Assembly: GCA_963971425.1 (NCBI GenBank)
Contig: OZ020524.1
Span: forward strand, 6,868,417 to 6,932,416
DNA: 64,000 bases
Origin: Bryoerythrophyllum caledonicum
Lineage: Eukaryota; Streptophyta; Bryopsida; Pottiales; Pottiaceae
Direction of reading: 5' to 3'
In this document: one piece after another, positions 1 to 11,095 of the stretch
Position numbering within the stretch: position 1 is the stretch's first letter
How the letters are laid out: every line of letters starts with the position of its first letter
Notes under the pieces: generated by a model
What the model was told of the DNA's origin: nothing
The model's input: only the letters and a program-made list of their open reading frames with translations
Databases searched by the model: none
Position numbers and translations under genes: made by a program

Positions 1-724
1 TCTGGATCTCGTTGTTCCCGTTCCCAATGACTATTCCAATATTCATTTCCGATGATCTTCTTAGAATCTTTCTTAGTCGTGAGTGGAACCCACCATTCGA
101 CCTTAAAGTTCCCATAGGAATCCCCAGGAGTGTGGATAACGCACTCCAGTACCCGGCCCATCCACACAAGAAGGTAATCGCTAGTGCAGGGTCGGCAAAG
201 AACAAAATCACCAAGAAGAACATCACAAAACGGATTGAAGGACAATTTCGGACGGTTTATCTCTGGGCCGCAGTAAGGATAAGGGTCAGGTTCATCTTCT
301 GGTGTGACATCCGAGCTCAAATTAATTGCATCGGGCAGTGACGTTGCGCGAGCATGATCACGCATCCAGTCCGATTTTGGCCAGAGTCATTCACGCAGAC
401 AGGCGGGATTAGGAGGGAGAAGACCAAAAATAAGCTGTAAAAGACGCTCCCAATATGCAATGTAAGGTGCCATATCCTCGGCATATCTTTTGTCTCGAGC
501 CATGCTTGTCCTCCAGAACTCAATATACTTTGCAATACCGTTCTTGATAAAGGACTATTTCTCGTTGTTTCTAGTGGCCCTTGCAACCTCCTTCTCCTTG
601 TTACGCTTTGATTTGTTGACATGAACGTCACCGCAAAGCGGCTTCAAGGATACTGGTTTTGGATTACCGATCGGAAGGTTAGGATTCACGAATTTATCCG
701 CCGTCCACATCTTCACAGGCTTAT
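1..724 (-). pseudogene. C-terminal exon of DUF7869-type gene, with BAH-like module
   Basis: Reading leftwards from a clear 3' splice site (pyrimidine tract then CAG at 725-727), one frame stays open to the window edge apart from two isolated stops, a TAG at 555-557 and a TGA at 387-389. The product has a lysine-rich linker, then FNPFCDVLLGDFVLCRP and WMGRVLE, then a tryptophan-rich stretch (VEWWVP, YWNSHWERE). The GDFV...GRV...WW pattern resembles BAH or Tudor-like chromatin-reader folds; this is inference from pattern only. It continues the gene whose core exon is at about 889-2019. The same module recurs at 60822-61382. The gene runs off the left edge, so its end is not seen. The two stops suggest a recent pseudogene. 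Confidence 0.6.
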
Positions 725-888
725 CTGATTGCAAAATACAAAAAAATGAGACAAATACAAGAAAGCGATGAATACGAAGGAAAGAAGGACAAAAGAAGCA
801 CAAAGGTCAAATCTATCGGCTGGCAGCCGACGGATAAGTAACAAGAGAATCGGCCGAAAATGATAGCAAACAGAATATTGACAAAAAA

Positions 889-2019
889 TAAATGAGCCTC
901 ATCCGGTGGGAGCCATGATGAATCCGTTGCACTTCTCTTGTATCTCATGACCGGCCATCCTCCATCTTCACCTTCCTCTTCAACGTAAAATTTAAAAAGG
1001 TGCATCTCACTGAGATCGACAAGCTTATTCTTGTCGTCGTGATGGTAATTAGCAATGTAACTTTTGAAATCAACAACCTCTTGAACAAGTTCAAAAATAA
1101 AGGCTACTGTCTTCTGAGAGTCCATGAAAGATTTCATGAGGTCAGCTAAGCAGTAGGTGTTTTTCCGTTTGATGAATTTTGAAAGGTAACTAAAATGCTC
1201 GTCAATGTCCTTATGAGTGTGGCCGACAATTAAGAATCCCACACTCACTTCCTTAAAAATTCGTCTGGCTGTGAGAAGCGAACAGAAGGCCATGACAAAC
1301 CTGTTTTTGTTATCCTTTGTAGAGTTATCAAGTTGGAGATACAGCTTCCGAGGAAGCTTAACTTCCGGTTGAGCGAGCGAAGCAACTAGGAGGGGATCGC
1401 CCCTAGATTCTGGCATTGACGAACTACATTTGGATTTACCACGGAGTAGAGCTTCAAAGAACGGATTCTGAGGTGGATATGTAAAAATTTGTTTAGACTC
1501 TCGCACAGGGCGGCGCTCTAAAGCCCGAAGAACACAGCAGATAGATGAGATTGTGAAATTGGAGTCCCGAGGCCATAAGGACGTCGAGTAATGTGCATAC
1601 GCACCGTCTCCGTGACCATGAGTAAGCATGCCAGTACATGAAATAGGAATCTGTCCAAGATCCGCGGTCGCCTTCGTAATCCGCTGCATTCTTGGAATGG
1701 CCGTTTTAGAAGTGTCCATCTTGTCGTGAATAATGCAGAGAAACTCATACGGGTAATTAATGGACTGAGATGTCCATCCAGAGTACACATTATGGCAAGC
1801 ACTTTGGTAGTTAAGATGTCTTGCTCGATCATCATACACTGCCTGCCATTCGTCAAACCCGCTAGGATATTTGGCAAGAAATTCAACCAGATAGTCACAC
1901 TCGGTACATCTCGAAAAGTTGCTACCAATAGTCTTTACCTCAACGTTCCGAAAAAACTTCCTTTTCAATCGACTAACAACAAATTGCGAAATCGGCTTGA
2001 CAGAGCATTCAAAGTTCAC
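889..2019 (-). pseudogene. DUF7869 core exon (DDE/RNase H-like fold)
   Basis: The exon starts at 2019, exactly after a splice acceptor (GATTCCAG at 2020-2027 on the minus strand), so no local start codon is needed. It reads openly for about 375 residues to the segment WLPPDEAH. Conserved DUF7869 signatures are LQLDNSTKDNKNRF, ARRIFKEVSVGFLIVGHTHK and DIDEHFS; the spaced Asp/His residues are those of an RNase H-like nuclease fold. This family is repeated in many plants, algae and oomycetes and is widely suspected to be of transposon origin. The open frame beyond about 889 is read-through into the next intron, which holds a copy of the palindrome at 816-830. I could not fix the donor site. Flanking exons carry stops, so the gene is probably dead. 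Confidence 0.65.
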
Positions 2020-2112
2020 CTGGAATCGACAGAGAAAGCAATCAAGACTATTGATGTAGAATTAGAGAGATGCAAAAATAGACAAGCATCGGCTGCCAGC
2101 CAACAGAATGGG

Positions 2113-2673
2113 TTACATGAGCAAGTCACATGTGCAAGTAGGAAGAATGTTGAACCTTACTAGGTTGGACATGTCACGGAGATGATTCCAGTTCATCGCA
2201 ACAGGTAGAACCATCAGAGATGCAACCTTCTTGTTGTCGATGATTCGAAACTCATTTGGCATGTGGTCTGCATTATCGTTGATGATTCTAGAAATGGTCC
2301 CACATGCCTGAACAGTCTGGCAGATTATACAAGTGTCCGCCCAAAGAAGTATCTGATAGCATCGTCTCGAACAACACTTTTTCAAACTAACAAGCTGACA
2401 AACAACTTTGGACTGGAGGCGTCGAAACTTGGTAAGAGAAACAATGCTCTTCTGCTTAAGCTTTCATTTCATACCTCTGTATGGATCCTTGGCCACCCCC
2501 TTGAGCCCATCATCTTTACATGTGGCTTGATTGTGCTCAGAACAGTAGATAAGGCACTCAGACAGTAGTGGACCACTTTCCAGGCGCGTGTGCGGAATCT
2601 TCCAGCGCAGCGTGGTCATCTGAAGATCCTCATGCTCAGAAACAAAGAGTACGCCCACGTCAATGTCACCCAA
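2113..2673 (-). pseudogene. Upstream exon of the DUF7869 gene (Cys-rich N-terminal part)
   Basis: Two ORFs (2464-2673 and 2113-2385) are in one frame separated by a single TGA at about 2464-2466, so they form one segment of about 185 codons. It contains cysteine pairs (CLIYCSEHNQATC; KKCCSRRCYQ; CIICQTVQAC) that may bind zinc. Position and strand make it the exon before the DUF7869 core, with the intron 2020 to about 2112 between them. That intron contains the palindrome at 2089-2103. The assignment to the same gene rests on order, strand and splice signals, not on recognised homology. Confidence 0.45.
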
Positions 2674-2802
2674 TATGTCCGCATCAGATGCCTCCTACGG
2701 AAGGCAAACTTGAATCATCGCCCACCCAACTAATGCAAAGTTATTGTCGAGCAAATGGCAGTTGTTCCTCCATTGTGGTCGATCCGGATACTGAAATTGA
2801 TC

Positions 2803-3786
2803 TTATTTGACCCCTGAAGGAAAGGTTGCTTCAATTGGTGGTTGGTTAGTCGAGCGTCGGCTGCCAACCGACGAAACGACCTCATATCCTTCTCGGCTTG
2901 CTTCGGAGTCGCTGCCTGAACCCCCATCAAATCCCGTGGACACTGGAAAAGTGCTGTCAGCATAGATCTTGTCGCCGCGGTCGTCGTCATCCAAAGCGCC
3001 TAACAACTCACTCACTGGAGATTCATCAGTTGAGGCATATCCAGTGTTGTCACCGACCCGTATGGGGCGAACTCGATAGCCACTCCAGAGAACAAGGTTA
3101 CCCACCGTGTCACCAAGCGTGCTCACCTGAAGGAGTTCGCAGTATGCGGTATGAGTGAGGAACTTGACATTTATTGTCTGGACTCGGACAACCAGAAAGA
3201 AGCTGTGAGGAATTAGGAACCCTTCCCACGATCCCTTTGGTGAGCACTCGTTGATAACTCCTACGCCTGCACAACAGTTTTGACCCATGACATCAACAAG
3301 GAGGGCAACCTCCATGCCGTCACGAAGGTTCAGAAACGACAGAACTGGTTTGATATCCTCAACGGGCTGCAATGTGAATTCTGTTGGATCCTCAGTGAGT
3401 TTGTCGATGACAGCGAATGGCCAAAGGTCAGCCGCCTCCCAATCCATTGACCGACCACAACATTCGCGAAGCATAGTTAAACCATCAGTTGAGAACGGAA
3501 TAGGCATTTCCATCGAATCGGAAACTTCGATCACCTTGACACAAATAATCCATGGATCCGACAGAATGAATTTTTGAACGATTGCGCGACGAGCAAAGTA
3601 GAGGCCCGAGTGAGTTAGGGCGACTTGAACACCTTTACCGGGCTTCCATTGACCTGATTTTCCGTTCTTCATGAATAATAAAATGGGTCCGCAATTTATG
3701 TTCCAGAATGCCAACTTGGCTTTGTCGGCTGGGAGCTGACAAAATTTGTGGATAAAATGGACCAATGGATCACGCATCCAGCTCAA
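2803..3786 (-). CDS. Unrecognised protein, 327-codon ORF
   Basis: This is a long open frame with no family I recognise. It is mixed-charge and globular in the middle, with an acidic, Ser/Gly-rich tail (DDDDRGDKIYAD, GGSGSDSEASREG). It may be the first coding part of the DUF7869 transcription unit or a separate gene just upstream on the same strand. The last 25 or so codons look intronic: they contain a palindrome copy (2856-2872) and are followed by a convincing 3' splice site (CCTTTCCTTCAG at about 2812). A second palindrome copy (3724-3740) lies near the N-terminus, so the first in-frame ATG may not be the true start. Coding status is supported mainly by length. Confidence 0.4.
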   Translation of the reverse strand: MSWMRDPLVHFIHKFCQLPADKAKLAFWNINCGPILLFMKNGKSGQWKPGKGVQVALTHSGLYFARRAIVQKFILSDPWIICVKVIEVSDSMEMPIPFSTDGLTMLRECCGRSMDWEAADLWPFAVIDKLTEDPTEFTLQPVEDIKPVLSFLNLRDGMEVALLVDVMGQNCCAGVGVINECSPKGSWEGFLIPHSFFLVVRVQTINVKFLTHTAYCELLQVSTLGDTVGNLVLWSGYRVRPIRVGDNTGYASTDESPVSELLGALDDDDRGDKIYADSTFPVSTGFDGGSGSDSEASREGYEVVSSVGSRRSTNQPPIEATFPSGVK

Positions 3787-5253
3787 GAATGGCTCACAAA
3801 TAGGATGAAGGCAAATGCATGCGTCAATGAGTCAAAATCGATGCTTTAGGTTTTTGGATTAGGGTTCAAGATTAGGGTTTAGGGTTTAGGGTGAACTTCT
3901 AATGGATTTCAGTGCTTTTGCATGAGACTTGGAAAATCGAGAATCGGAAAGAGCATGTTCGTGATTACATGGAATGCAGAAACAAACTGGGAAGGAGCAT
4001 TTTTGTGCACAGATTCGGTTGCCAGTGTTTAGGGTATCAAGACTTTAGGTATTCAGGTGATCAACGCAGATACAACAGTAAAGTGAAGCAACAAGGTCGA
4101 GTTACACGGAATCAATATACGACTCAAAATCTGGAAAGATATAGGACAATCCAGGGATTGAGCAGATATCTTGCGAGAGTAGTTCAACTTGGGAAATACC
4201 TGGACACCCTAATGGATTTCACACTGATGAAGTACAATTTTACTTGACATGGAATCTGAGGTCTAATCGGATAAAGCATTGAACACAATTGCACCATAAA
4301 TGATCGCCTAGACCATAAATGAACGCCTACTTTCGGAAAGTGCTTGTCAACGTGCAACACGAAGAATGTTGGAATGCTAAAAAGAGCCAGTGCAGAACAG
4401 TGAGATGCGGACGATCTAAGCTGAGACAAAAACTATGCGACAGAAAAGGGTGTGGGGGCAGGTGCATTAAAGAGAAGCAGAAGAGAAATGACAGAGAACT
4501 CGCAGTAGATGCGATGATATCCCTCTCTCAGCTGAACAATGTGCGCGGTAGTCGATTTTGAAATTTCGCGCCAGATTCACCTTTGTGGATTCGCGCCCAG
4601 AAATTCGTGCACGTTCTTCCTTGGACTTCAAATTCAAATTCGAACGGAATCGAATGTGAAACTTCAATACAAAATTCGAAAAGATTTTCCAGAGAATCAA
4701 AAATAAAATAAAAATGACGAGGATGAATGAGTCGAAATTGAAAGCCTAGAATCAGTCAAGATTATGAGCCAAACCAAAAAGCAATTACAAAAAAGAAATA
4801 AATATATAAAAGAGATATTTAAAAAAATCTAAATTAGAATATTAAAAAGAAAGTTACATCAGAACACAAAAATGATAAGTAAATTTGAATATTTAAAAAA
4901 AAATGATTTTAAATTAAATTGAAAATGCCAATTGGAAATCCTGCTGGTTGGATGTAAACTATCAGTCTACCGAGACTATCAGACAATCAAACTACTGTAG
5001 TCTCAGTAGTCTGATTGTCTGATAAACCGGGTCATTTGCAATCTGCTCTTCCTGGTTTAGTTGAGCAGCTTCAGAATTAGGTTGTAAAGTTTTTCCTAGT
5101 TTAGAACTGAATCCGTTCGCGGCCAGCCGATGTAGTGTTTCCGGTAGTTGAAGAAAAGAGTGGAGGAGCACCCAACAGGGAGAACGAGGCGGAGGAGCTC
5201 CAGTGCTAGAGTTTAAGCCACCAACCGACGGGTTTTTTCCAGCAGCCGACAAA
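3787..5253. other. Spacer between divergent genes; no recognised gene
   Basis: It separates the minus-strand DUF7869 gene from the plus-strand gene at 5254. It holds a short tract of plant-type telomeric TTTAGGG units (about 3857-3890), a 111-codon ORF at 3912-4247 that I do not recognise, a very AT-rich stretch (about 4780-4930) and a hairpin (4977-5024). Partial palindrome copies are at about 5117-5131, 5219-5230 and 5240-5250. As the region lies between divergent genes it may contain both promoters, but I see no convincing TATA element. Confidence 0.4.
4977..5024. repeat. Inverted repeat, 20-bp arms, 8-nt loop
   Basis: The arms at 4977-4996 and 5005-5024 (TATCAGACAATCAAACTACT and its complement) match with one mismatch around an 8-nt spacer. 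They would form a strong hairpin in RNA or DNA. It lies about 230 bp upstream of the plus-strand gene. Confidence 0.75.
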
Positions 5254-6847
5254 ATGTCTTCAGTCGATAGGTATGTTTCTCTTTCACTGTCGGCTGCTAG
5301 CCAACGACAAGCTGTATATGTTGTTGATTTTTCCTTTTGTTAATTCCATCGAATGTCATATTGTAAGATATTGTAGCAACTATGCACTTCCGTCAGCTGC
5401 CAGTTGATGGTATTCTTCAGTGTCGGCTACCAGCCAACGGAAATCTCTTGAGTCGGCTGCCAGCGGATGACGTACTACAAAGACGCGGCTCACGAACAAC
5501 GCTCGTTGACTTGTTGCGCAGGTTGAGTAAGCTGAAGTGGTTGTTTGGGCAATGTATTAGTGAGGACGAGGCGGTCTGGCTCGATAATCACGTACCGAAA
5601 GCCACATTTGAGGCTCGTCTTGAATTAACAGAATGGGGCATTACTTGGAGGCTGGGGGAGGTGACTGAAATGTGAATTAACGGGAAGCACATGGGCAAGA
5701 GTTTTCTTAGTGGAAACCTGGTCGCCGTGATGGATATTATGGGAGATCCTGAGGACGACGACTGCATTCGACTCTTACTGAAGGTGAAGGTTCGAGTGGC
5801 CGACGAAGACCCGGAGTCTTATGCTGTAAGAATCCGTTGGGCCCTCTCCTCACAAGAGCTATGCACGTCGGCACAGGAGGTGGGCATGCAATTTACAGAG
5901 GTGTACCCAAAGAGCCGCGCAGAATTGGTGGACTGCTTTATGGAGGCAAAGGACTAGAGAGTGGAGCTCAATGGCGGAACTGATGGGCGTGGCAAACGTA
6001 AAGCTACAAAGAAGCCAAGGGCCTCCAAAAAGGCTAGCAGTTCAGCATTGACTGTTGTTGCTGGAGCACCTGATACGGAGGTGTCGCCACCGAAGGCTCC
6101 AAAGAAGCGGGCATCTAAGAAGACTGCAAAGGTGAAGACAGTGGCCGAAGCACTGGTATGTCTGAACAACCTCTCATCCAGTACCAATTGGCAATAGTTA
6201 AGGAGGTCGAGGAGATGTACAACACGATCGAGAAAGGATTGGGGCGTTGTTATCCATTTGGGCAGCAGGTTCTGCTAGATAAGATTCACTCGTCTATGAT
6301 CCACCTTGCGCCCCATGGAATGGTTTACCGTGAACTCGTCAAAAGGAGCCTCGACCAACTCTGGGTCATCTACAGAGCCGTTGGTCCTTGGCGGGCAACG
6401 GTACTGCCACTATACTGCGTTCCTCTGCGTGCTCCACCAAGTTCTGCTCAAGATGGCAATGAGTTAAAGGATATGGAACTTCTTCGCAAAAGCATGCCCA
6501 AAATGATGGAGGACCAAGTTCATTTTGCCGGTCAGACCTACAGGTGGTATGACAAACCAAATTGTCATTAGTTCATCATTGGTGGGCAGCACACATACTT
6601 TGTGTGTAAGGAGCTCGGGGAGATGGAGGACCCCCAATCTTCGAGAGCAAAGTATTTCATGGAGTGGGAGATAATCGTACTCTGGTCGAATACTTAAGAC
6701 GACCTGGTGAAAATTTCAAACCTCCTGAACGTTGATGTTACTGAGAAGAAAACGGAAGAGACCTATGTTCCTCAGCTTCGAAGAATGAGAGAGAGGTAGG
6801 TTGAGCTCAGTCGCGTTGACGAGCTTCAAGACCATGTTGCCTGGAAG
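5254..6847 (+). pseudogene. 5' part of a decayed multi-exon gene, function unknown
   Basis: A possible tiny first exon (ATG at 5254, donor GTATGT at 5271) is followed by an intron with four palindrome copies (5289, 5391, 5421, 5451). Coding-like frames follow: 5490-5675, then 5691-6197, a frame broken by one TAG at 5955 with a Lys/Ala-rich linker (KRKATKKPRASKKAS), then 6158-6847 in another frame with three stops (6569-6571, in the 6690s and near 6797). The last exon ends HVAWK at a phase-0 donor (GGTATTTT, 6848). The many stops and the frame change say pseudogene. I recognise no domain; the basic linker would suit a nuclear protein. Confidence 0.45.
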
Positions 6848-6976
6848 GTATTTTTATTGCTCAATTGCTCGTTCATGCTATTCGTGTAGTATTGCTTAAG
6901 TGTTTCTGACCGTCGGCTGCCAGCCAACGGCTTGACATCCCTTGGAACTTGACTGTATTCATTGTGATTGTTGCAG
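6848..6976 (+). other. Intron with one palindrome copy
   Basis: The donor is at 6848 (GTATTT) and the acceptor ends TTGTTGCAG at 6976. It is 129 nt and phase 0 on both sides, and both flanking exons are open in the matching frame. The palindrome copy sits at 6910-6930, about 45 nt before the acceptor. This is the cleanest case of the palindrome being intronic. Confidence 0.7.
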
Positions 6977-8211
6977 GAATTTTGTAAGAATCACCTCACT
7001 GTAATTATGAGTAAGGCTAAAGACGTGGAGATCCAAAAGCTACCCCTTGTTTTCGTTCCTGATGACCTCTACAACAAATGGCATGTGGTTTTCACTGCCG
7101 AGCAGATGGGTCAATTAATTGGGGAGAACGGACAACCTCCTCTCCAGATTCCTTGAATTTCGTAGCGGGACATCACGCACACGGACCTTTCGTACCTCGT
7201 CAACCTGCGTGACAAGGACTCCATGAAGCCGGGTGAGGCGATTCTGGATAAGGTGTATACTAAGGTCAACGCAGGAAAGGAGAAAGAGGTTGTTGGTGTG
7301 TCGATGAAGTTGTGGGTTAAGGATGTGAAGATGAACTACATCATCAAGAACGAATTGATGCTGAAGTACCGTGATTATCCACTGAAGAAGCCTGGAGAGT
7401 CCGCTTATGTTCCGTGGGCGTATGAGCAGTTTACGTTGCTTGCAGTTGAGAAGGATATCAACGATGAAACCTTTGATAACATCCGACGCGAGTTGGAAAC
7501 TTGGAGCAGTCTGATGCCGGCACAACATTCTTGAAGGGGAGGAACAACGGCATTACTCCAACAACTAATGAGGCCCCGCCCGAGTTTTGGTCAGCCGTGA
7601 AGAAGTACGCCGTTCTTTGTGATGAGGATCTGGTTGATGAGTTCGCCATTTGCTTTGATGTTCGTGTTGCGAAGGGGCTTGCCGAATTGGTGAAGAAAAT
7701 TGATGACAAAGGAGACGTGCAACTCGAGAAGGAAGCTCGCGAGATGTTCGTTGTGTTTGGATTTGACGAAGCTAGGGAATCAATCTTTATTGGTAGAGAC
7801 GGGCTCAAAGCAGTTGTGTAGAGGGTGCTGCGAGTGAGTGATGATGATCAGTGTGAGATTTTTGCTCCTACAGTTCTCCTAACTGACGACAACTCCAGTT
7901 TCCAAATTGAGTCGGAATGTCGCAGTTCGATTGGGGTATGTGCTGTCCACACAATTCGCTACCTCCCTGACAGTAGCCGGAAGTTCAAGATGTTGGCCAT
8001 GCACGACAGAACTTTGGCTAACGTTGGAATCCTCTACAACAAGCCGAGCGATGAGCGTGAAAGATTCAGCCAGTTCAAGAAGGTGACAGGATTGACGAAG
8101 CCTCTTAATCCTCTCTATAACAATGTTGCTTCGCCCTTGACCGAGAGCTCGTGTGGAGATGTGTGCAATCCTTGCATGGGTTTGCTCACGGCAATTTTGG
8201 TCCCACCTTAG
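6977..8211 (+). pseudogene. 3' part of the same decayed gene, function unknown
   Basis: It starts directly after the acceptor at 6976 with EFCKNHLTVIMSKAKD. The frame is open to a stop at 7154-7156, resumes (7223-7534), shifts near 7520 and continues (7535-7821 and 7825-8211), with one TAG at 7819-7821. The segments are mostly charged and globular (WHVVFTAEQMGQLIG, KKLWVKDVKMNYI-like stretches, SRKFKMLAMHDRTLANVGILY). The family is not recognised. About 90 bp further on, a hAT-like element is inserted. Coding may resume beyond it at 11330, so the element probably sits in an intron of this gene or between two genes. Confidence 0.45.
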
Positions 8212-8301
8212 TGGTGAAGGAATCAAACCTGGCCGTCTTCAATGCCTGGGGTGATGGGGTTGTTAGAGCTTTGGCCTTGGTTGGTTTCCTTACCCCTTGT
8301 C

Positions 8302-8309
8302 GTGCTTGC
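8302..8309. repeat. Target-site duplication, left (GTGCTTGC)
   Basis: It is identical to 11247-11254 on the other side of the hAT-like element. Eight bp is the length hAT transposases produce. Confidence 0.8.
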
Positions 8310-8504
8310 CAGGGTTGTCTACATAGACGGACAGGGGCCCAAAGACAGCGGACGGACGGACAGTAGGACGGACGGACAGGACGGACATCACTTTTTGGCG
8401 GACAGTTGCGTATAAAAAAATTACAAACCCTAAATCTAATTTTCAACTTACCCCCTAGTAAAACACGTGTGCACGACACGTCAGACGGCATTCCACGTCA
8501 CATC

Positions 8505-8614
8505 AAGGGGCGGACGCGTGCCTTCGGACCACGCGCGCAGCATTTGGGGCCGGGCGCGTACCAATCTGGACCGGGCGCGTTCATGTAGGGCCGGGCGCGT
8601 TCCAATTAGGGCCG
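8505..8614 (-). repeat. Left subterminal GC-rich array of the hAT-like element
   Basis: There are repeats of GGGCCGGGCGCGT spaced about 21-22 bp. They are the reverse complement of the right-arm motif ACGCGCCCGGCCC. The array is cut by the assembly gap, so its length is unknown. Confidence 0.7.
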
Positions 8615-8814
8615 NNNNNNNNNNNNNNNNNNNNNNNNNNNNNNNNNNNNNNNNNNNNNNNNNNNNNNNNNNNNNNNNNNNNNNNNNNNNNNNNNNNNNN
8701 NNNNNNNNNNNNNNNNNNNNNNNNNNNNNNNNNNNNNNNNNNNNNNNNNNNNNNNNNNNNNNNNNNNNNNNNNNNNNNNNNNNNNNNNNNNNNNNNNNNN
8801 NNNNNNNNNNNNNN
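8615..8814. other. Assembly gap of exactly 200 N
   Basis: The round number suggests a placeholder rather than a measured length. It lies at the inner edge of the left GC-rich array, so a repeat collapse is likely. The kinase N-terminus and possibly other element genes are hidden here. Confidence 0.95.
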
Positions 8815-8816
8815 TG

Positions 8817-10400
8817 GCCACTGATCGTAATACTGGGAAGCGGCCCGCGTATGTTGATTTAGATGCTCCAGATGCATCGGAGCTTCCACCTACTAGCGTT
8901 GCGGAGTCGAGCCGCAATCCTTCCGATGCACCGAAGGCACCGTCGAAGAGGGCGAAGCAAAAAATGTCTGCGCACGAGAAGGATGCCGGTTATCCACCAA
9001 AGGAGTATACCGCATTTCTTCGAGGTGTGGCAATACAATACTACCGTCGATGGTGTGAAACTGACGTGGTGCGATTCCGTCAAGTTTATTTGGAGAAGGG
9101 AGAGCCAGGAATCATGTGCTTACAGGCCGACCTCCAGTTGAAATTCGAGCGCGCTCTGGAGAGTTCTGAATCGTTCAAGGATGCATATGGCATGTATCAC
9201 TATGCCTCATTCATGGAGAGAGTAATCACTCAATGTACGAGTAATGCATCGCATATATTTGATTGTGAGGTGAAAAAACCTCGCGGGGGCCAGCATCAGC
9301 CACGAGACTTGGAACTCCGCAAGTTCCTCGAAGGTGTGAAGACCACCATCGGCAGGTTTTCAAGCTCTCTTACGAGAGGTATGCCTTGGAATGAACAAGC
9401 GATGAAGTCAGCCATGGAGGCGCATATGTTGCACAGAGTGCAATTTCTTCCAGAAGATATCGGAGTTTATGGACTTTCCGGATATGACGCCGTTGGTGGA
9501 TACGGAAAGGTTCGGAAGGTCCGCATCGTGGGTGTGCTTGCCATTTCGGCATACATGGAGTTTGCCGGGAAAATGCCAACGGCGTCTCATCCGAAGGAGA
9601 AATTTAGACAACGGTCTCACGAGGCCATGATATGTCATGTTGCACACCCAGGAGTTATAAAGTTTTGGGCTGTGAATACAAAGAATATGGAGGCGTACAC
9701 ATTGTGGTGGAATGGTGGTAGTTGGGCCCATTTTAAAACCGTCGATTCAAAGGCAAATCCGGCGGCTTCGAGCAACTCAATCCTTTCAGCTCCATATATT
9801 TTGGCGGAGGATACAACACAAATCTTAGCCTTCCGGAAGAATAGAGCAAGACTTGCCTGGGCTTTGATGTGCACCATGGCCCAAGTCCACAAGGCAAATG
9901 TCATTCACAATGACATCACTCCCACAAACGTGCTTCTCCACTTTCCTCCAGAGAAACCAGGATCCGTCTTTATAGGCGTTTGTGATTGGGGAATTGCGAG
10001 CCGAGTATCATATGAAGAGCCATCAAAATATGGATTTCGGACAGACACGGAGCTGGACAATCAACGCCGTAGACGACATTGGGTAGCTCCAGAGTTGTTT
10101 TACAAATTCGGCCCACAAGATTCGGAAACGGCATTGGATGTGATGCAGCGGCGTCACCAATACACATAGCTCGCCGATTCGTACTCCGTTGGGTGGATGG
10201 CTAGAGCGATTTGGGAGAAAGAATCTGACTCAACATTCTTCAAATCAACCGTCAACTACGCAGCTTTTCAAGTGAAGATCGAGAAATTACTGCAGCGAGA
10301 TCCCCTCAAACGTCCAACACTCTGCAAAGTGGTTGACGAGCTAATGGCTAAACCATTCAACTTTGAAGTTCCGGATGCTTGCTTCCGCTATGAGATATAG
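8817..10400 (+). pseudogene. Divergent protein kinase-like gene inside the hAT-like element
   Basis: The frame is open from the N gap to 10400 except for one TAG at 10167-10169. The first ATG in view is at 8964, but coding continues upstream, so the true start is probably in the gap. Counting from that ATG, a helical N-terminal region of about 170 residues precedes the kinase domain. Its parts are the Gly-rich loop GGYGKV (about 179-183), a candidate ATP-binding Lys at about 203, catalytic loop HNDITPTNVLL (HND in place of HRD, Lys replaced by Thr, Asn kept), DWG in place of DFG (341-343) and an APE motif (WVAPELF). The last 75 codons after the TAG complete the C-lobe. The Asp, Asn and probable Lys remain, so the parent could be active. 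It is probably a captured host gene, now broken by a single nonsense codon. Confidence 0.7.
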
Positions 10401-10559
10401 ATATTTTGACTTAGCGTATTGATAGTGAAGGTTTCAATTGTTGAACATTTTGCAATACGTACTAGCATTGTGATATAACGGTGATTTTTGCCCATCTCGT
10501 GATATATATAAGATTAATATTTTTCATACACATTGCGATATGAAGCTCATGCATGTTAA

Positions 10560-11095
10560 GAAGTGAGAGAGCGCGCGCGACCCCTAAATTCAATACCCAT
10601 ACGCGCGCGACCCCAAAGGCCACGCGCCAGGCCCAGCCCCCTCCACGAACGCGCCCAGTCCTCCCCCACGAACGCGCGCAGCCCCTCTACGAACGCGCGC
10701 GACCTTGGCAGGTCGCGCCAGCCCCTCCAAGTATGCACCCGGCCCTTCACCGCGCGCGCCCGGACACTTGCGTTACGCGCCCAGCCCCTCACAGTACGCG
10801 CCCGGTCCACCCCTGTACGCGCCCGGCCCAACACGGTACGCGCCCGGTCCTCTCCTGTATGCGCCCGGCCCCTTCTGTGCGCGCCCAGCCCCTCACAGTA
10901 CGCGCTCGGTCCACCCCTGTACGCGCCTGGCCCAACACGGTACGTGCCCGGTCCTCTCCTGTATGCGCCCGGCCCCTTCAGTGCGCGCCCAGCCCATCTC
11001 CGCACGCGCCCGACCCTTTCAGTATGCGCCCGGCCCATCTCCGTACGCGCCCGACCCCTTCACGCGCCCGCCTCCTAGCCGCACGCACGCGACCA
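10560..11095 (+). repeat. Right subterminal GC-rich array of the hAT-like element
   Basis: The basic unit is about 21 bp with core ACGCGCCCGGCCC, and a higher-order period of about 104 bp can be followed (10781 against 10885). The 21-bp unit equals seven codons, so three plus frames and one minus frame stay open for 145-182 codons; these ORFs are by-products of the repeat. The array is the inverted counterpart of 8505-8614. Such subterminal arrays in hAT elements are normally transposase-binding sites. Confidence 0.75.

Noticed and set aside
12-341. A 109-codon plus-strand ORF at the left edge
   Set aside because: The opposite strand carries the BAH-like exon with a splice site and conserved motifs.
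8467-8917. ORFs running through the N gap
   Set aside because: They consist mainly of undefined residues and repeat sequence.
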